Shown one piece after another: positions 44,940-56,289 of a DNA stretch of 64,000 nt. Source of the DNA: Mesostigma viride (lineage: Eukaryota; Streptophyta; Mesostigmatophyceae; Mesostigmatales; Mesostigmataceae); NCBI GenBank assembly GCA_009746045.1, contig RPFO01000034.1:829240-893239 (forward strand), in the 5' to 3' direction. The number at the start of each line of letters is the position of its first letter. Within the stretch, counting starts at the first letter, position 1. The translations under genes were made by a program, and so were the position numbers. Under the pieces are notes generated by a model, which saw only the letters and a program-made list of their open reading frames with translations, ran no database searches and had not been told where the DNA came from.

Positions 44940-45527
44940 CCAACGGCCGTTGGCGCAAGAAAAATCACACCCTAATTTCCAGGTTCCAACGGCCGTTGGC
45001 GCAAGAAAAATCACACCCTAATTTCCAGGTTCCAACGGCCGTTGGCGCAAGAAAAATCACACACTAATTTCCAGGTTCCAACGGCCGTTGGCGCAAGAAA
45101 AATCACACACTAATTTCCAGGTTCCAACGGCCGTTGGCGCAAGAAAAATCACACCCTAATTTCCAGGTTCCAACGGCCGTTGGCGCAAGAAAAATCACAC
45201 ACTAATTTCCAGGTTCCAACGGCCGTTGGCGCAAGAAAAATCACACCCTAATTTCCAGGCTCCAACGGCCGTTGGCGCAAGAAAAATGTCGACCGAATTT
45301 CCAGGTTCCAACGGCCGTTGGCGCAAGAAAAATATCAACCAAATTTCCAGGTTCCAACGGCCGTTGGCGCAGGAAAAATGACACCCTAATTTCCAGGTTC
45401 CAACGGCCGTTGGCGCAAGAAAAATCACACACTAATTTCCAGGTTCCAACGGCCGTTGGCGCAAGAAAAATCACACCCTAATTTCCAGGTTCCAACGGCC
45501 GTTGGCGCAAGAAAAATAACATCTAGT
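44940..45527. repeat. 46-bp minisatellite in intron 1 of the unknown gene (about 13 copies)
   Basis: Unit includes the 14-bp palindrome CCAACGGCCGTTGG, then CGCAAGAAAAATCACACCC and TAATTTCCAGGTT. It fills most of the 755-bp intron between 45,564 and 44,810. Confidence 0.95.
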
Positions 45528-45564
45528 GCCTAAAACGTTCCCACACCCGATCCGTTATATTTAC

Positions 45565-46719
45565 CTTTTGCGTCCGCATGTCCTTCATGGGCGGGATCAG
45601 TGCTTCCCCCTCCACCTCCCAGCCCTTGAGCACGTCCAGATTGGTGTACTTGAACTTCTCCGCGTCCCTCACCAACCCCCTCCACAAATCAAACGCCTCG
45701 TCGGTTGTCTCCACGAACTTGCCCTTTTGTTTACCCGCAATCTCGCCAGCTATCGCAGTACTCACTTGCTCGTCAGAGCCCTCGAAAATCACGGACTTCA
45801 ACATCTGTGTGTAGTGGTTGCCGTCCAGCACGGCAAACTGCACAAACACGCAAGGCGTCTGGTCTCGAAATTTACCCTTAAGGCCGGCGTGGTCCGAGAT
45901 GTTCAAGCTCCCCAGCGCGGATTTCGTCAGGTCAACTACTGCCTCACGCTCAGATTCATTTGACCACTCGGACGGATCCAACTCCATGGTGATCAACTCG
46001 TCTGAGCAAGCGGCCGCCATGTCCTTCAGGGAGTCCGTCCGGAGAATGGACATGGCTTCCTCGGCCGTTGGCGAACGATAGTATCCGAACCTCTGCACGG
46101 CACGGTCACTGTCGTCCCCCGTCAGTATTTTAATGTGGTAAGGAACCTTTTCACTCCTCTGCACCCATAAATTGTAGAGACCTGGATCACGGTCTGCCAG
46201 CACCTGCCACGCAAACCGGAAGATCGGCACGGCACATTTTGCTTTTGTCAGACTTGTGCCGGCCCCCACGAACCACGGCGCGAGCCCCCTACAATTCCGC
46301 ACCGTCACCGTCCGATGCCGCATGAGTTCCGGGAGTTGGCACAAGTTCTCCGTGGGGGCCCGTACTTGAGTCGCAATCGCGGACCCCCCCACGATGTCGA
46401 CATCGTCTGGAACTAGGCGTATCTTCTGCCGCAGATGAAACGCCGCCTGTATGGTGTCAGTTAGATTCTTGTCGTGCACTTGAGAGGACGGCGCTGGCTC
46501 CCAGGAGTCCAAAATGCTGGGCTTCGCATTTCCAGCACGTGTCGTCAGCAGCCCCTTCCTCTCAAAGGTCTTCACAATCACCGACCATAAGTCGGTGCCC
46601 GGTGCTCGTTGGCGCCATTCCTCAAAAAATGTTGTGACCTCCCTTTCCGCCACCCCATGTTCAATCTTGTAAACCAACCTCCTCCGCTCTTCGTCCGTTC
46701 TCGGCCTGGACGGACGCCC
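45565..46719 (-). CDS. Unknown gene, first identified exon
   Basis: Acceptor CATGTGATCAG precedes GRPSRPRTDEERRRLVYKIE at 46,719; donor AAAG/GTAAAT at 45,565/45,564. The exon is exactly 385 codons without a stop. Segments such as WEPAPSSQVHDKNLTDTIQA and HYTQMLKSVIFEGSDEQVST look like a folded globular protein. No family is recognised. An upstream exon must exist, but only minisatellite, the hexamer array and retrotransposons lie upstream in this window. Confidence 0.65.
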
Positions 46720-46766
46720 CTGATCACATGCAAAAAACATACAGATAGCCGGAAGGTCAGTACTAT

Positions 46767-47396
46767 GTTCCAACGGCCGTCGCCGGAAAAATAACACCCT
46801 AATTTCCAGGTTCCAACGGCCGTTGGCGCATGAAAATCACACCCTAATTTACAGGTTCCAACGGCCGTTGGCGCATGAAAATCACACCCTAATTTCCAGG
46901 TTCCAACGGCCGTTGGCGACAGAAAAATAACACCCTAATTTCCAGGTTCCAACGGCCGTTGGCGCGAGAAAAATGACACCCTAATTTCCAGGTTCCAACG
47001 GCCGTTGGCGCAAGAAAAATCACATCCTATTTTCCAGGTTCCAACGGCCGTTGGCGCAAGAAAAATCACACCCTAATTTCCATGCAGGTTCCAACGGCCG
47101 TTGGCGCGAGAAAAATGACACCTTCATTTCCATGTTCCAACGGCCGTTGGCGACAGAAAAATAACACCCTAATTTCCAGGTTCCAACGGCCGTTGGCGCA
47201 TGAAAATCACACCCTAATTTACAGGTTCCAACGGCCGTTGGCGCATGAAAATCACACCCTAATTTACAGGTTCCAACGGCCGTTGGCGCATGAAAATCAC
47301 ACCCTAATTTACAAGGTTCCGACGGCCGTTGGGCAAAAAAAAATAACACCCTAATTTCCAGATTGCAACGGCCGTAGGCGCAAGAAAATCAAGCAA
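46767..47396. repeat. 46-bp minisatellite, second array (about 13 copies)
   Basis: Same unit as 44,940-45,527 with more variation, on the other side of the 385-codon exon, and running directly into the GGACAA array. Confidence 0.95.
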
Positions 47397-48559
47397 GAAA
47401 AGGACAAGGACAAGGACAAGGACAAGGACAAGGACAAGGACAAGGACAAGGACAAGGACGAGGACAAGGACAAGGACAAGGACAAGGACAAGGACAAGGA
47501 CAAGGACAAGGACAAGGACAAGGACAAGGACAAGGACAAGGACAAGGACAAGGACAAGGACAAGGACAAGGACAAGGTGCTGGCACAAGGACAAGGACAA
47601 GGACAAGGACAAGGACAAGGACAAGGTGCTGGCACAAGGACAAGGACAAGGACAAGGTGCTGGCACAAGGACAAGGACAAGGACAAGGACAAGGACAAGG
47701 ACAAGGACAAGGACAAGGACAAGGACAAGGACAAGGACAAGGACAAGGACAAGGACAAGGACAAGGACAAGGACAAGGACAAGGACAAGGACAAGGACAA
47801 GGACAAGGACAAGGTGCTGGCACAAGGACAAGGACAAGGACAAGGTGCTGGCACAAGGACAAGGGCAAGGACAAGGACAAGGACAAGGACAAGGACAAGG
47901 ACAAGGACAAGGACAAGGACAAGGACAAGGACAAGGACAAGGACGAGGACGAGGACGAGGACAAGGACAAGGACAAGGACAAGGACAAGGACAAGGACAA
48001 GGACAAGGGCAAGGCAAGGACAAGGACAAGGACAAGGACAAGGACAAGGACAAGGACAAGGACAAGGACAAGGACAAGGACAAGGACAAGGACAAGGACA
48101 AGGACAAGGACAAGGACAAGGACAAGGACAAGGACAAGGACAAGGACAAGGACAAGGACAAGGACAAGGACAAGGACAAGGACAAGGACAAGGACAAGGA
48201 CAAGGACAAGGACAAGGACAAGCAGGACAGGACGAGGACAAGGACAAGGACAAGGACAAGGACAAGGACAAGGACAAGGACAAGGACGAGGACGAGGACA
48301 AGGACAAGGACAAGGACAAGGACAAGGACGAGGACGAGGACGAGGACAAGCACAAGGACAAGGACAAGGACAAGGACGAGGACAAGGACGAGGATAAGGA
48401 CAAGGACAAGGACAAGGACAAGGACAAGGACAAGGACAAGGACAAGGACAAGGACAAGGACAAGGACAAGGACAAGGACAAGGACAAGGACAAGGACAAG
48501 GACAAGGACAAGGACAAGGACAAGGACAAGGACAAGGACAAGGACAAGGCAACGACAAG

Positions 48560-48591
<32 letters not shown>

Positions 48592-51500
48592 AAGGACAAG
48601 GACAAGGACAAGGACGAGGACGAGGACGAGGACAAGGACAAGGACAAGGACAAGGACAAGGACAAGGACAAGGACAAGGACAAGGCAAGGACAAGGACAA
48701 GGACAAGGACAAGGACAAGGACAAGGACGAGGACGAGGACGAGGACAAGGACAAGGACAAGGACAAGGACAAGGACAAGGACAAGGACAAGGACAAGGAC
48801 AAGGACAAGGCAAGGACAAGGACAAGGACAAGGACAAGGACAAGGACAAGGACAAGGACAAGGACGAGGACGAGGACGAGGACAAGGACAAGGACAAGGA
48901 CAAGGACAAGGACAAGGACAAGTGCTGGCACAAGGACAAGGACAAGGACAAGGACAAGGACAAGGACAAGGACAAGGACAAGGACAAGGACAAGGACAAG
49001 GACAAGGACAAGGACAAGGACGAGGACAAGGACGAGGACAAGACAAGGACAAGGACAAGGACAAGGACAAGGACAAGGACAAGGACAAGGACAAGGACAA
49101 GGACAAGGACAAGGACAAGGACAAGGACAAGGACAAGGACAAGGACAAGGACAAGGACAAGGACAAGGACAAGGACAAGGACAACGTGCTGGCACAAGGA
49201 CAAGGACAAGGACAAGGACAAGGACAAGGACAAGGACAAGGACAAGGACAAGGACAAGGACAAGGACAAGGACAAGGACAAGGACAAGGACAAGGACAAG
49301 GACAAGGACAAGGACAAGGACAAGGACAAGGACAAGGACAAGGACAAGGACAAGGACAAGGACAAGTGCTGGCACAAGGACAAGGACAAGGACAAGGACA
49401 AGGACAAGGACAAGGACAAGGACAAGGACAAGGACAAGGACAAGGACAAGGACAAGGACAAGGACAAGGACAAGGACAAGGACAAGGACAAGGACAAGGA
49501 CAAGGACAAGGACAAGGACAAGGACAAGGACAAGGACAAGGACAAGGACAAGGACAAGGACAAGGACAAGGACAAGGACAAGGACAAGGACAAGGACAAG
49601 GACAAGGACAAGGACAAGGACAAGGACAAGGACAAGGACAAGGACAAGGACAAGGACAAGGACAAGGACAAGGACAAGGACAAGGACAAGGACAAGGACA
49701 AGGACAAGGACAAGGACAAGGACAAGGACAAGGACAAGGACAAGGACAAGGACAAGGACAAGGACAAGGACAAGGACAAGGACAAGGACAAGGCTGGACA
49801 AGGACAAGGACAAGGACAAGGACTGGACAAGGACAAGGACAAGGACAAGGACAAGGACAAGGACAAGGACAAGGACAAGGACAAGGACAAGGACAAGGAC
49901 AAGGACAAGGACAAGGACAAGGACAAGGACAAGGACAAGGACAAGGACAAGGACAAGGACAAGGACAAGGACAAGGACAAGGACAAGGACAAGGACAAGG
50001 ACAAGGACAAGGACAAGGACAAGGACAAGGACAAGGACAAGGACAAGGACAAGGACAAGGACAAGGACAAGGACAAGGACAAGGACAAGGACAAGGACAA
50101 GGACAAGGACAAGGACAAGGACAAGGACAAGGACAAGGACAAGGACAAGGACAAGGACAAGGACAAGGACAAGGACGAGGACAGGACAGGACAAGGACAA
50201 GGACAAGGACAAGGACAAGGACAAGGACAAGGACAAGGACAAGGACAAGGACAAGGACAAGGACAAGGACAAGGACAAGGACAAGGACAAGGACAAGGAC
50301 AAGGACAAGGACAAGGACAAGGACAAGGACAAGGACAAGGACAAGGACAAGGACAAGGACAAGGACAAGGACAAGGACAGGACAAGGACAAGGACAAGGA
50401 CAAGGACAAGGACAAGGACAAGGACAGGACAAGGACAAGGACAAGGACAAGGACAAGGACAAGGACAAGGACAAGGACAAGGACAAGGACAAGGACAAGG
50501 ACAAGGACAAGGACAAGGACAAGGACAAGGACAAGGACAAGGACAAGGACAAGGACAAGGACAAGGACAAGGACAAGGACAAGGACAAGGACAAGGACAA
50601 GGACAAGGACAAGGACAAGGCAAGGACAAGGACAGGACAAGGACAGGACAAGGACAAGGACAAGGACAAGGACAAGGACAAGGACAAGGACAAGGACAAG
50701 GACAAGGACAAGGACAAGGACAAGGACAAGGACAAGGACAAGGACAAGGACAAGGACAAGGACAAGGACAAGGACAAGGACAAGGACAAGGACAGGACAA
50801 GGACAAGGACAAGGACAAGGACAAGGACAAGGACAAGGACAAGGACAAGGACAAGGACAAGGACAAGGACAAGGACAAGGACAAGGACAAGGACAAGGAC
50901 AAGGACAAGGCTGGACAAGGACAAGGACAAGGACAAGGACAAGGACAAGGACAAGGACAAGGACAAGGACAAGGACAAGGACAAGGACAAGGACAAGGAC
51001 AAGGACAAGGACAGGACAGGACAAGGACAAGGACAAGGACAAGGACAAGGACAAGGACAAGGACAAGGACAAGGACAAGGACAAGGACAAGGACAAGGAC
51101 AAGGACAAGGACAAGGACAAGGACAAGGACAAGGACAAGGACAAGGACAAGGACAAGGACAAGGACAAGGACAAGGACAAGGACAAGGACAAGGACAAGG
51201 ACAAGGACAAGGACAAGGACAAGGACAAGGACAGGACAGGACAGGACGAGGACAAGGACAAGGACAAGGACAAGGACAAGGACAGGACAGGACGAGGACA
51301 AGGACAAGGACAAGGACAAGGACAAGGACAAGGACAAGGACAAGGACAAGGACAAGGACAAGGACAAGGACAAGGACAAGGACAAGGACAAGGACAAGGA
51401 CGAGGACGAGGACGAGGACAAGGACAAGGACAAGGACAAGGACAAGGACAAGGACAAGGACAAGGACAAGGACAAGGACAAGGACAAGGCAAGGACAAGG

Positions 51501-52343
51501 ACAAGGACAAGGACAAGGACAAGGACAAGGACAAGGACAAGGACGAGGACGAGGACGAGGACAAGGACAAGGACAAGGACAAGGACAAGGACAAGGACAA
51601 CGTGCTGGCACAAGGACAAGGACAAGGACAAGGACAAGGACAAGGACAAGGACAAGGACAAGGACAAGGACAAGGACAAGGACAAGGACAAGGACAAGGA
51701 CAAGGACAAGGACAAGGACAAGGACAAGGACAAGGACAAGGACAAGGACAAGGACAAGGACAAGGACAAGGACAAGGACAAGGACAAGGACAAGGACAAG
51801 GACAAGGACAAGGACAAGGACAAGGACAAGGACAAGGACAAGGCTGGCACAAGGACAAGGACAAGGACAAGGACAAGGACAAGGACAAGGACAAGGACAA
51901 GGACAAGGACAAGGACAAGGACAAGGACAAGGACAAGGACAAGGACAAGGACAAGGACAAGGACAAGGACAAGGACAAGGACAAGGACAAGGACAAGGAC
52001 AAGGACAAGGACAAGGACAAGGACAAGGACAAGGACAAGGACAAGGACAAGGACAAGGACAAGGACAAGTGCTGGACAAGGACAAGGACAAGGACAAGGA
52101 CAAGGACAAGGACAAGGACAAGGACAAGGACAAGGACAAGGACAAGGACAAGGACAAGGACAAGGACAAGGACAAGGACAAGGACAAGGACAAGGACAAG
52201 GACAAGGACAAGGACAAGGACAAGGACAAGGACAAGGACAAGGACAAGGACAAGGACAAGGACAAGGACAAGGACAAGGACAAGGACAAGGACAAGGACA
52301 AGGACAAGGACAAGGACAAGGACAAGGACAAGGACAAGGACAA
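47397..52343. repeat. (GGACAA)n hexanucleotide array, about 4.95 kb
   Basis: Roughly 820 hexamers with GAGGAC variants, one-base slips and scattered GTGCTGGCAC insertions (for example 47,577, 47,815, 48,921, 49,191, 51,602). The hexamer has no stop in any of six frames, so ORFs of 1,600-1,700 residues are artefacts. Confidence 0.98.
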
Positions 52344-52538
52344 ATCCATTTCTGGCCTTGCCTTGCTTTGCATGCATCACCACAAAACATCAAATTTATT
52401 ACAATATGTGTGCTAGCTCTATACGGTGGAATAACACAGACATGTCTACCAGATGGCAACACGGCCATCTGTATGCTAGGGTGAGCACACTATGTGAATG
52501 TGCAGGGCCAGCCCACAGCAGCTGTGCCCCTGCTCTAC
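52344..52538 (-). repeat. Split direct repeat B2, copy 1
   Basis: Begins ATCCATTTCTGGCC and ends CTCTACCC (plus strand). Repeated at 52,782-52,970, 57,655-57,850 and 58,085-58,280. Confidence 0.85.
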
Positions 52539-52566
52539 CCCTTTTGCCAGGGTGGGCGGGTGGGAG

Positions 52567-52970
52567 GCAAAAGAAAACAACCTGCTTCCCTAGAATGGAA
52601 GCCCACCCTTTATAGCAACCACCTCTCCAGCCAACCCCTACCTGGGTGGCTGGGGTACGGGTGCCAGCACAAAAAATATTTTTTCTAAAATTATTTTTTC
52701 TTTTGGTGCTATACGGCGTTGCATTCTCCGCTCAGCAGGTTAGTCATAGATAAAATGAGCATAGCTCACCAAATCCATTTCTGGCCTTGCCTTGCTTTGC
52801 ATGCATCACCACAAAACATCAAATTTATTACAATATGTGTGCTAGCTCTATACGGTGGAATAACACAGACATGTCTACCAGATGGCAACACGGCCATCTG
52901 TATGCTAGGGTGAGCACACTATGTGAATGTGCAGGGCCAGCCCACAGCAGCTGTGCCCCTGCTCTACCCA
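52567..52970 (-). repeat. Split direct repeats A2 then B1, copy 1
   Basis: The A module on the plus strand runs from AGGCAAAAGAAAACAACC through GGTGCTATACGGCG to AGCTCACCAAAT, and joins B directly at 52,771-52,782. Confidence 0.85.
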
Positions 52971-53164
52971 CATCTCCTTACATGGCTAACAGCCGAAAAT
53001 ACGTAGGACATGCAAAAAAGAAAACTTAAACTACCTAGCTATGGGGGTACTTTGTCCCAACCCAGGTTCACCCTCGGGTTAGTTAAACCATTTCCCCCCT
53101 GACCTCCCACACAAGGGTGAGGTCAGTTGATAGCTAAAAGACGAGAGGTAAAAACAGGAGGACG
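52971..53164. other. 3' noncoding part of DIRS-group element, copy 1
   Basis: No ORF; between recombinase stop and B1. Matches 58,281-58,470 in copy 2. Confidence 0.7.
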
Positions 53165-54583
53165 TCAAAACTCGACGCCACCGAAGTGGCGCCGGAAAGC
53201 CGCTGGGTCAAAACCCAGGGCCTGAGCCCAGAGGGCGGGTGGGATGTCGCGCCCCAGGAGGCTGCGGTGGAGGCCAATGTAGCGCGTGACCGAGAGGGCC
53301 GAAGCCCACCGGCCGCGCAGCTGGATGGCCTCCGGCGACTCGCCAGCGATGGCGTCGTGCGTCGCCCCCCCATGCCGGAGGCTGTGAAAAGAAAACATCC
53401 CTGGGATGCTCATGCGGGCCTGCACAGCCTCCCACTGCTGCCTAGCCTGGCTGTACGTTAAGCCTCGAAAGAGGAGTGCATCCGGGGGCTGGCCAGCCGT
53501 CAGACGTCGCAGGAGCCACAAAGAAAGTGGATCCCGGACGAGGACGTGCTGGGCCGCCCCCTGCGCAGTTTTGGGGTTGCGCAGCACAAGGGCACCGACC
53601 ATGGGCCCTGGCTCGAGAAGGGGGTGGCCGGGATGAGCCACATCCCGAACCCGCAGCCCTAGCGCCTCGCTAATGCGTAAATACTGCTGGAAAGCAATAA
53701 TAATCAACGCACTCAAATGCACCTGTCGACGTGAAACTAGCAACAGGGCAGTGAAATAGCAAAGGCGCCAGGGCATAGGCGGAGGGCTGACAGCCGGAAC
53801 AAGCCGCTGCCAACCTGCTAGCAGGCGGTCCGCCAGTACCCAATTCCGAACAATGTCGGGGTAGTACAGGTGCAGACAGGCCTTGGCATGCTGGCATAAG
53901 GTACGCCCCCGCCCGCCTCTGGCATGGTAGACAGCAGAAATCCACTCACAGAAAATGGCTTCGGCGTCAGCTGGGTCGACAGGGCCAGGTGGCGCCCACG
54001 CCACGTAGACAGCCGCCGCACGTCGGTACGCTGGCAAGGTAGACACAGGGTTGACTGTGCCCTCCAAAAGTGCCAAGTCCCGAGGGCGTCGCGCCCCCTC
54101 AGGCCCAGGGTTGGGATGCACGTCACCACACCGGGTCAAGTCAGGAACCCAAGCGCCACGCCGACTGGCCTTGTCAGCTGGGTTGTGGTCGGTAGCCACC
54201 CAGACCCAGTGGCTCTGCATGTCGCCAGCCAGTGACAGAGCGCAGTAGCGTCGAACCAGCTGGTTGAGACGGTAGGAAGACGACCGCCCTCTGACAAACG
54301 CCCCCACCACAGCACTGGAGTCTACGAGCCGGACGACTCGCTTACCCCGACACGCCTTGGTCCGGCACGACCACTCGACCCCCTGTGTCGCAGCAATCGC
54401 CTCCTTGACGTTGATGTGGTTAGGCTGCCCCCGCCACCGGTAGGACAGTGCCGTACGCCAGTGGCCACTATCCAGCAGGCTGTAGTCCCCCTCCTCCATG
54501 CGCTCCAGGTCCCAGTCCTCCCCAGACGTTAAAGCTGTCGTCCGCCACCCCGCGCTTCGCGCCGGGTCGCCAGCCGGGCACAA
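53165..54583 (-). CDS. DIRS-group ORF3: RNase H C-terminal part and tyrosine recombinase, copy 1
   Basis: The N-terminal 170 residues continue RNase H (INVKEAIAATQGVEW, VVRLVDSSAVVGAFV, WVATDHNPADKASR). A 2A-like GDVHPNPGP follows. The C-terminal 270 residues are a tyrosine recombinase: arginine in QQYLRISEALGLRVRD, H-x-x-R in FHSLRHGGATHDA, GRW, and the nucleophile in VTRYIGLHRSL. It would integrate the circular cDNA. The ORF overlaps the RT ORF by 55 nt, so it is probably expressed by frameshifting or reinitiation. This is the intact copy; copy 2 has indels. Confidence 0.9.
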   Translation of the reverse strand: MCPAGDPARSAGWRTTALTSGEDWDLERMEEGDYSLLDSGHWRTALSYRWRGQPNHINVKEAIAATQGVEWSCRTKACRGKRVVRLVDSSAVVGAFVRGRSSSYRLNQLVRRYCALSLAGDMQSHWVWVATDHNPADKASRRGAWVPDLTRCGDVHPNPGPEGARRPRDLALLEGTVNPVSTLPAYRRAAAVYVAWAPPGPVDPADAEAIFCEWISAVYHARGGRGRTLCQHAKACLHLYYPDIVRNWVLADRLLAGWQRLVPAVSPPPMPWRLCYFTALLLVSRRQVHLSALIIIAFQQYLRISEALGLRVRDVAHPGHPLLEPGPMVGALVLRNPKTAQGAAQHVLVRDPLSLWLLRRLTAGQPPDALLFRGLTYSQARQQWEAVQARMSIPGMFSFHSLRHGGATHDAIAGESPEAIQLRGRWASALSVTRYIGLHRSLLGRDIPPALWAQALGFDPAAFRRHFGGVEF

Positions 54584-56094
54584 TCGGCCCCAGGCAGGTC
54601 CCTGTAGACCACCCCACCGCCGGAGCCGCTCGCATCACTTGCGACGACCCGGTCAGAAAGGGGCCGGGCCCTGGCCGCCCTCAAAAAGGGGGCCAGGTCG
54701 ATCGCCGCCTGAAGCTCCTGGCGGGCCCCCGCAGGGAGGCGCCAGCGGCGCCCAGGCAGGGAGGCATTCATGGCTGCTAGCAGCCGGTACGTCTCAGACC
54801 ACACCGAAAGCATGGGGCGGCACAGCAGATGCATCCACACCCACTTCCCAAGCACAGAACTAAGTTCGCGGTAGTATGTAAACCCGCGATCTAAGATTCT
54901 ATGAGTAGCGGCGATAACTGCCACCACACGCTCAGGAACAGGCACCACGTCACCATCCCTTTGGTGAATGACCCCCACCGCCTGCACACCAGTCTGCTCT
55001 GCTGTCGCCCGTACCACCTTGTCAGACTTCTGCACCAGCCCAACAGCGGCGTAGGCAGCCTGAACACGATCTAGCTGCTGATTCACCCCATCCACCGACG
55101 CACAGTGGGTGAAATGGAGATCATCGATCGTCACAGCATGCATACCTTCCAGATCCTGCCGAGATTCGAAGCACGGCGAGGGCGCCAAGGGCGCAGCAGG
55201 GTCCTCCTCCAGCCTCAGCCGGACGGTCTCCCCCGCCTCGTTGGCCTCCGCCACCAGGATCAGCGCGGACATGTTGATGCTCAGCCCACGACTAGCCTCC
55301 AACGGCGGCTTGGGGCCACAGCGGTACAACACAGACTGATGCACACACTGGGCCACCGCGACGGCCAGCTTGTTGCCCATTGGCCAGCACAACATCCACG
55401 GCCACACCTTCCGACGAGCCCCACTCAGGCCCACCAGATCCGACCACACCGGCATCCACGCACAGTACCGCCGCATCCAAACTGGCAGGCGGAGTCTGTT
55501 GTAGTACGAATCCAAATCTGATACGCCCCCAAAAACATCCTCCCCAGCGCGCGTGGGCAAATCGCAAATCACGCCAAGGTGTGGTAAAAAAGCGGGCATA
55601 GGATCAGGTAGTGGCATGTTGCCACGCCGGTTGTCCACAATCAGCCGTATACGGCCGTCGGGCTTTCCGACCCCGAAAGTACCGTTCACCATAGGCGGCT
55701 CCTCCTCAAAAAATCCACCCAAAATCCCCCTCTCCACACACACCGTGCAAACCCGCGCGAACTCCTCCATGCTACACCCCCGCGAGATCCGCATCGACTT
55801 CTGCAAGATCCGCTCTGCTGGGCTCAGCGTCCGTACCATCCTACTCTCATCATTCAAAATTGCTCCCCAAGAGGGGGGTAGTAAGTTCAGCACATCCACT
55901 TGGCCACCTTCCCCCGGACCAGGCAAAGCCAAGCGTGCGGCCACTAACGGTTCGTAAGGGGCTCCTTCAGCATATTCACCCCCATCCACTACAGATCCTG
56001 CCATTGCCGCTACGGAACCACCGTTCCGGCGGACAAAGGACCTGCAAGCATCATCGATCCCATCTAGGGCCGCCTGCTGCAGAGGCCCGGGCAC
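54529..56094 (-). CDS. DIRS-group ORF2: reverse transcriptase and N-terminal RNase H, copy 1
   Basis: RT motifs: GKPDGRIRLIVDNRRGN, motif A SDLDSYYNRLRLP, motif B MGNKLAVAVAQC, motif C HAVTIDDLHF with the Asp pair (IDD rather than YxDD, common in DIRS-group RTs). RNase H begins DRVVASDASGSGGGVVYRD and continues in the overlapping ORF3. The listed 5' end is a GTG; an in-frame upstream connection to gag is broken at a poly-C tract near 56,130, so the true start is uncertain. The nearest characterised relatives by layout are Volvox Kangaroo and nematode PAT. Confidence 0.88.
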   Translation of the reverse strand: MPGPLQQAALDGIDDACRSFVRRNGGSVAAMAGSVVDGGEYAEGAPYEPLVAARLALPGPGEGGQVDVLNLLPPSWGAILNDESRMVRTLSPAERILQKSMRISRGCSMEEFARVCTVCVERGILGGFFEEEPPMVNGTFGVGKPDGRIRLIVDNRRGNMPLPDPMPAFLPHLGVICDLPTRAGEDVFGGVSDLDSYYNRLRLPVWMRRYCAWMPVWSDLVGLSGARRKVWPWMLCWPMGNKLAVAVAQCVHQSVLYRCGPKPPLEASRGLSINMSALILVAEANEAGETVRLRLEEDPAAPLAPSPCFESRQDLEGMHAVTIDDLHFTHCASVDGVNQQLDRVQAAYAAVGLVQKSDKVVRATAEQTGVQAVGVIHQRDGDVVPVPERVVAVIAATHRILDRGFTYYRELSSVLGKWVWMHLLCRPMLSVWSETYRLLAAMNASLPGRRWRLPAGARQELQAAIDLAPFLRAARARPLSDRVVASDASGSGGGVVYRDLPGADCARLATRREARGGGRQL

Positions 56095-56289
56095 ACGGGC
56101 TGAATCTACAGCAGGCGGGTCTCGCCCCCCCCCCCATCCAGTTTAACGCCCTAACCGTCTGACAGGCTAGTGTGCGAGCATTAAAAGCCCGACTCATCCT
56201 ATCGCGCCTACGGCCTGAGCGTACCTGCTGCCACCAGTCACGAGGTGGCAGGGGTGCTGGAAGAGGTAGTGGAAGAAGGCACCGCTCCC

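Larger units (their letters stand above)
25424..46719 (-). pseudogene. Unrecognised multi-exon gene split by a Ty3/gypsy insertion (5' end not found)
   Basis: Three minus-strand exons can be joined: 46719-45565, 44809 down to 26363 (containing the 27,491-43,517 retrotransposon), and 26243-25424. Introns are GT-AG. Across the insertion the frame runs KNGIWL into LNLEHHAKLWND once one CAGCC copy is removed. One-base homopolymer slips are needed at the G9 run near 44,335 and the C11 run near 26,030. The product would exceed 1,000 residues: a folded N-terminal half, an acidic/basic low-complexity middle with a KKKRRKR nuclear signal, and a C-terminal folded region. No family is recognised. The insertion should abolish the protein in this allele. 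It could be a host orphan gene or an unknown transposon gene. Confidence 0.6.

Noticed and set aside
47397..52343. GGACAA array as telomere
   Set aside because: It does not match the known TTTAGGG or TTTTAGGG plant/algal telomere repeats, and it is internal with genes on one side.
47304..52615. Six ORFs of about 1,600-1,700 residues (GQ, DK, TR, LS, CP and VL dipeptide repeats)
   Set aside because: The GGACAA hexamer contains no stop codon in any frame on either strand, so open frames are inevitable.
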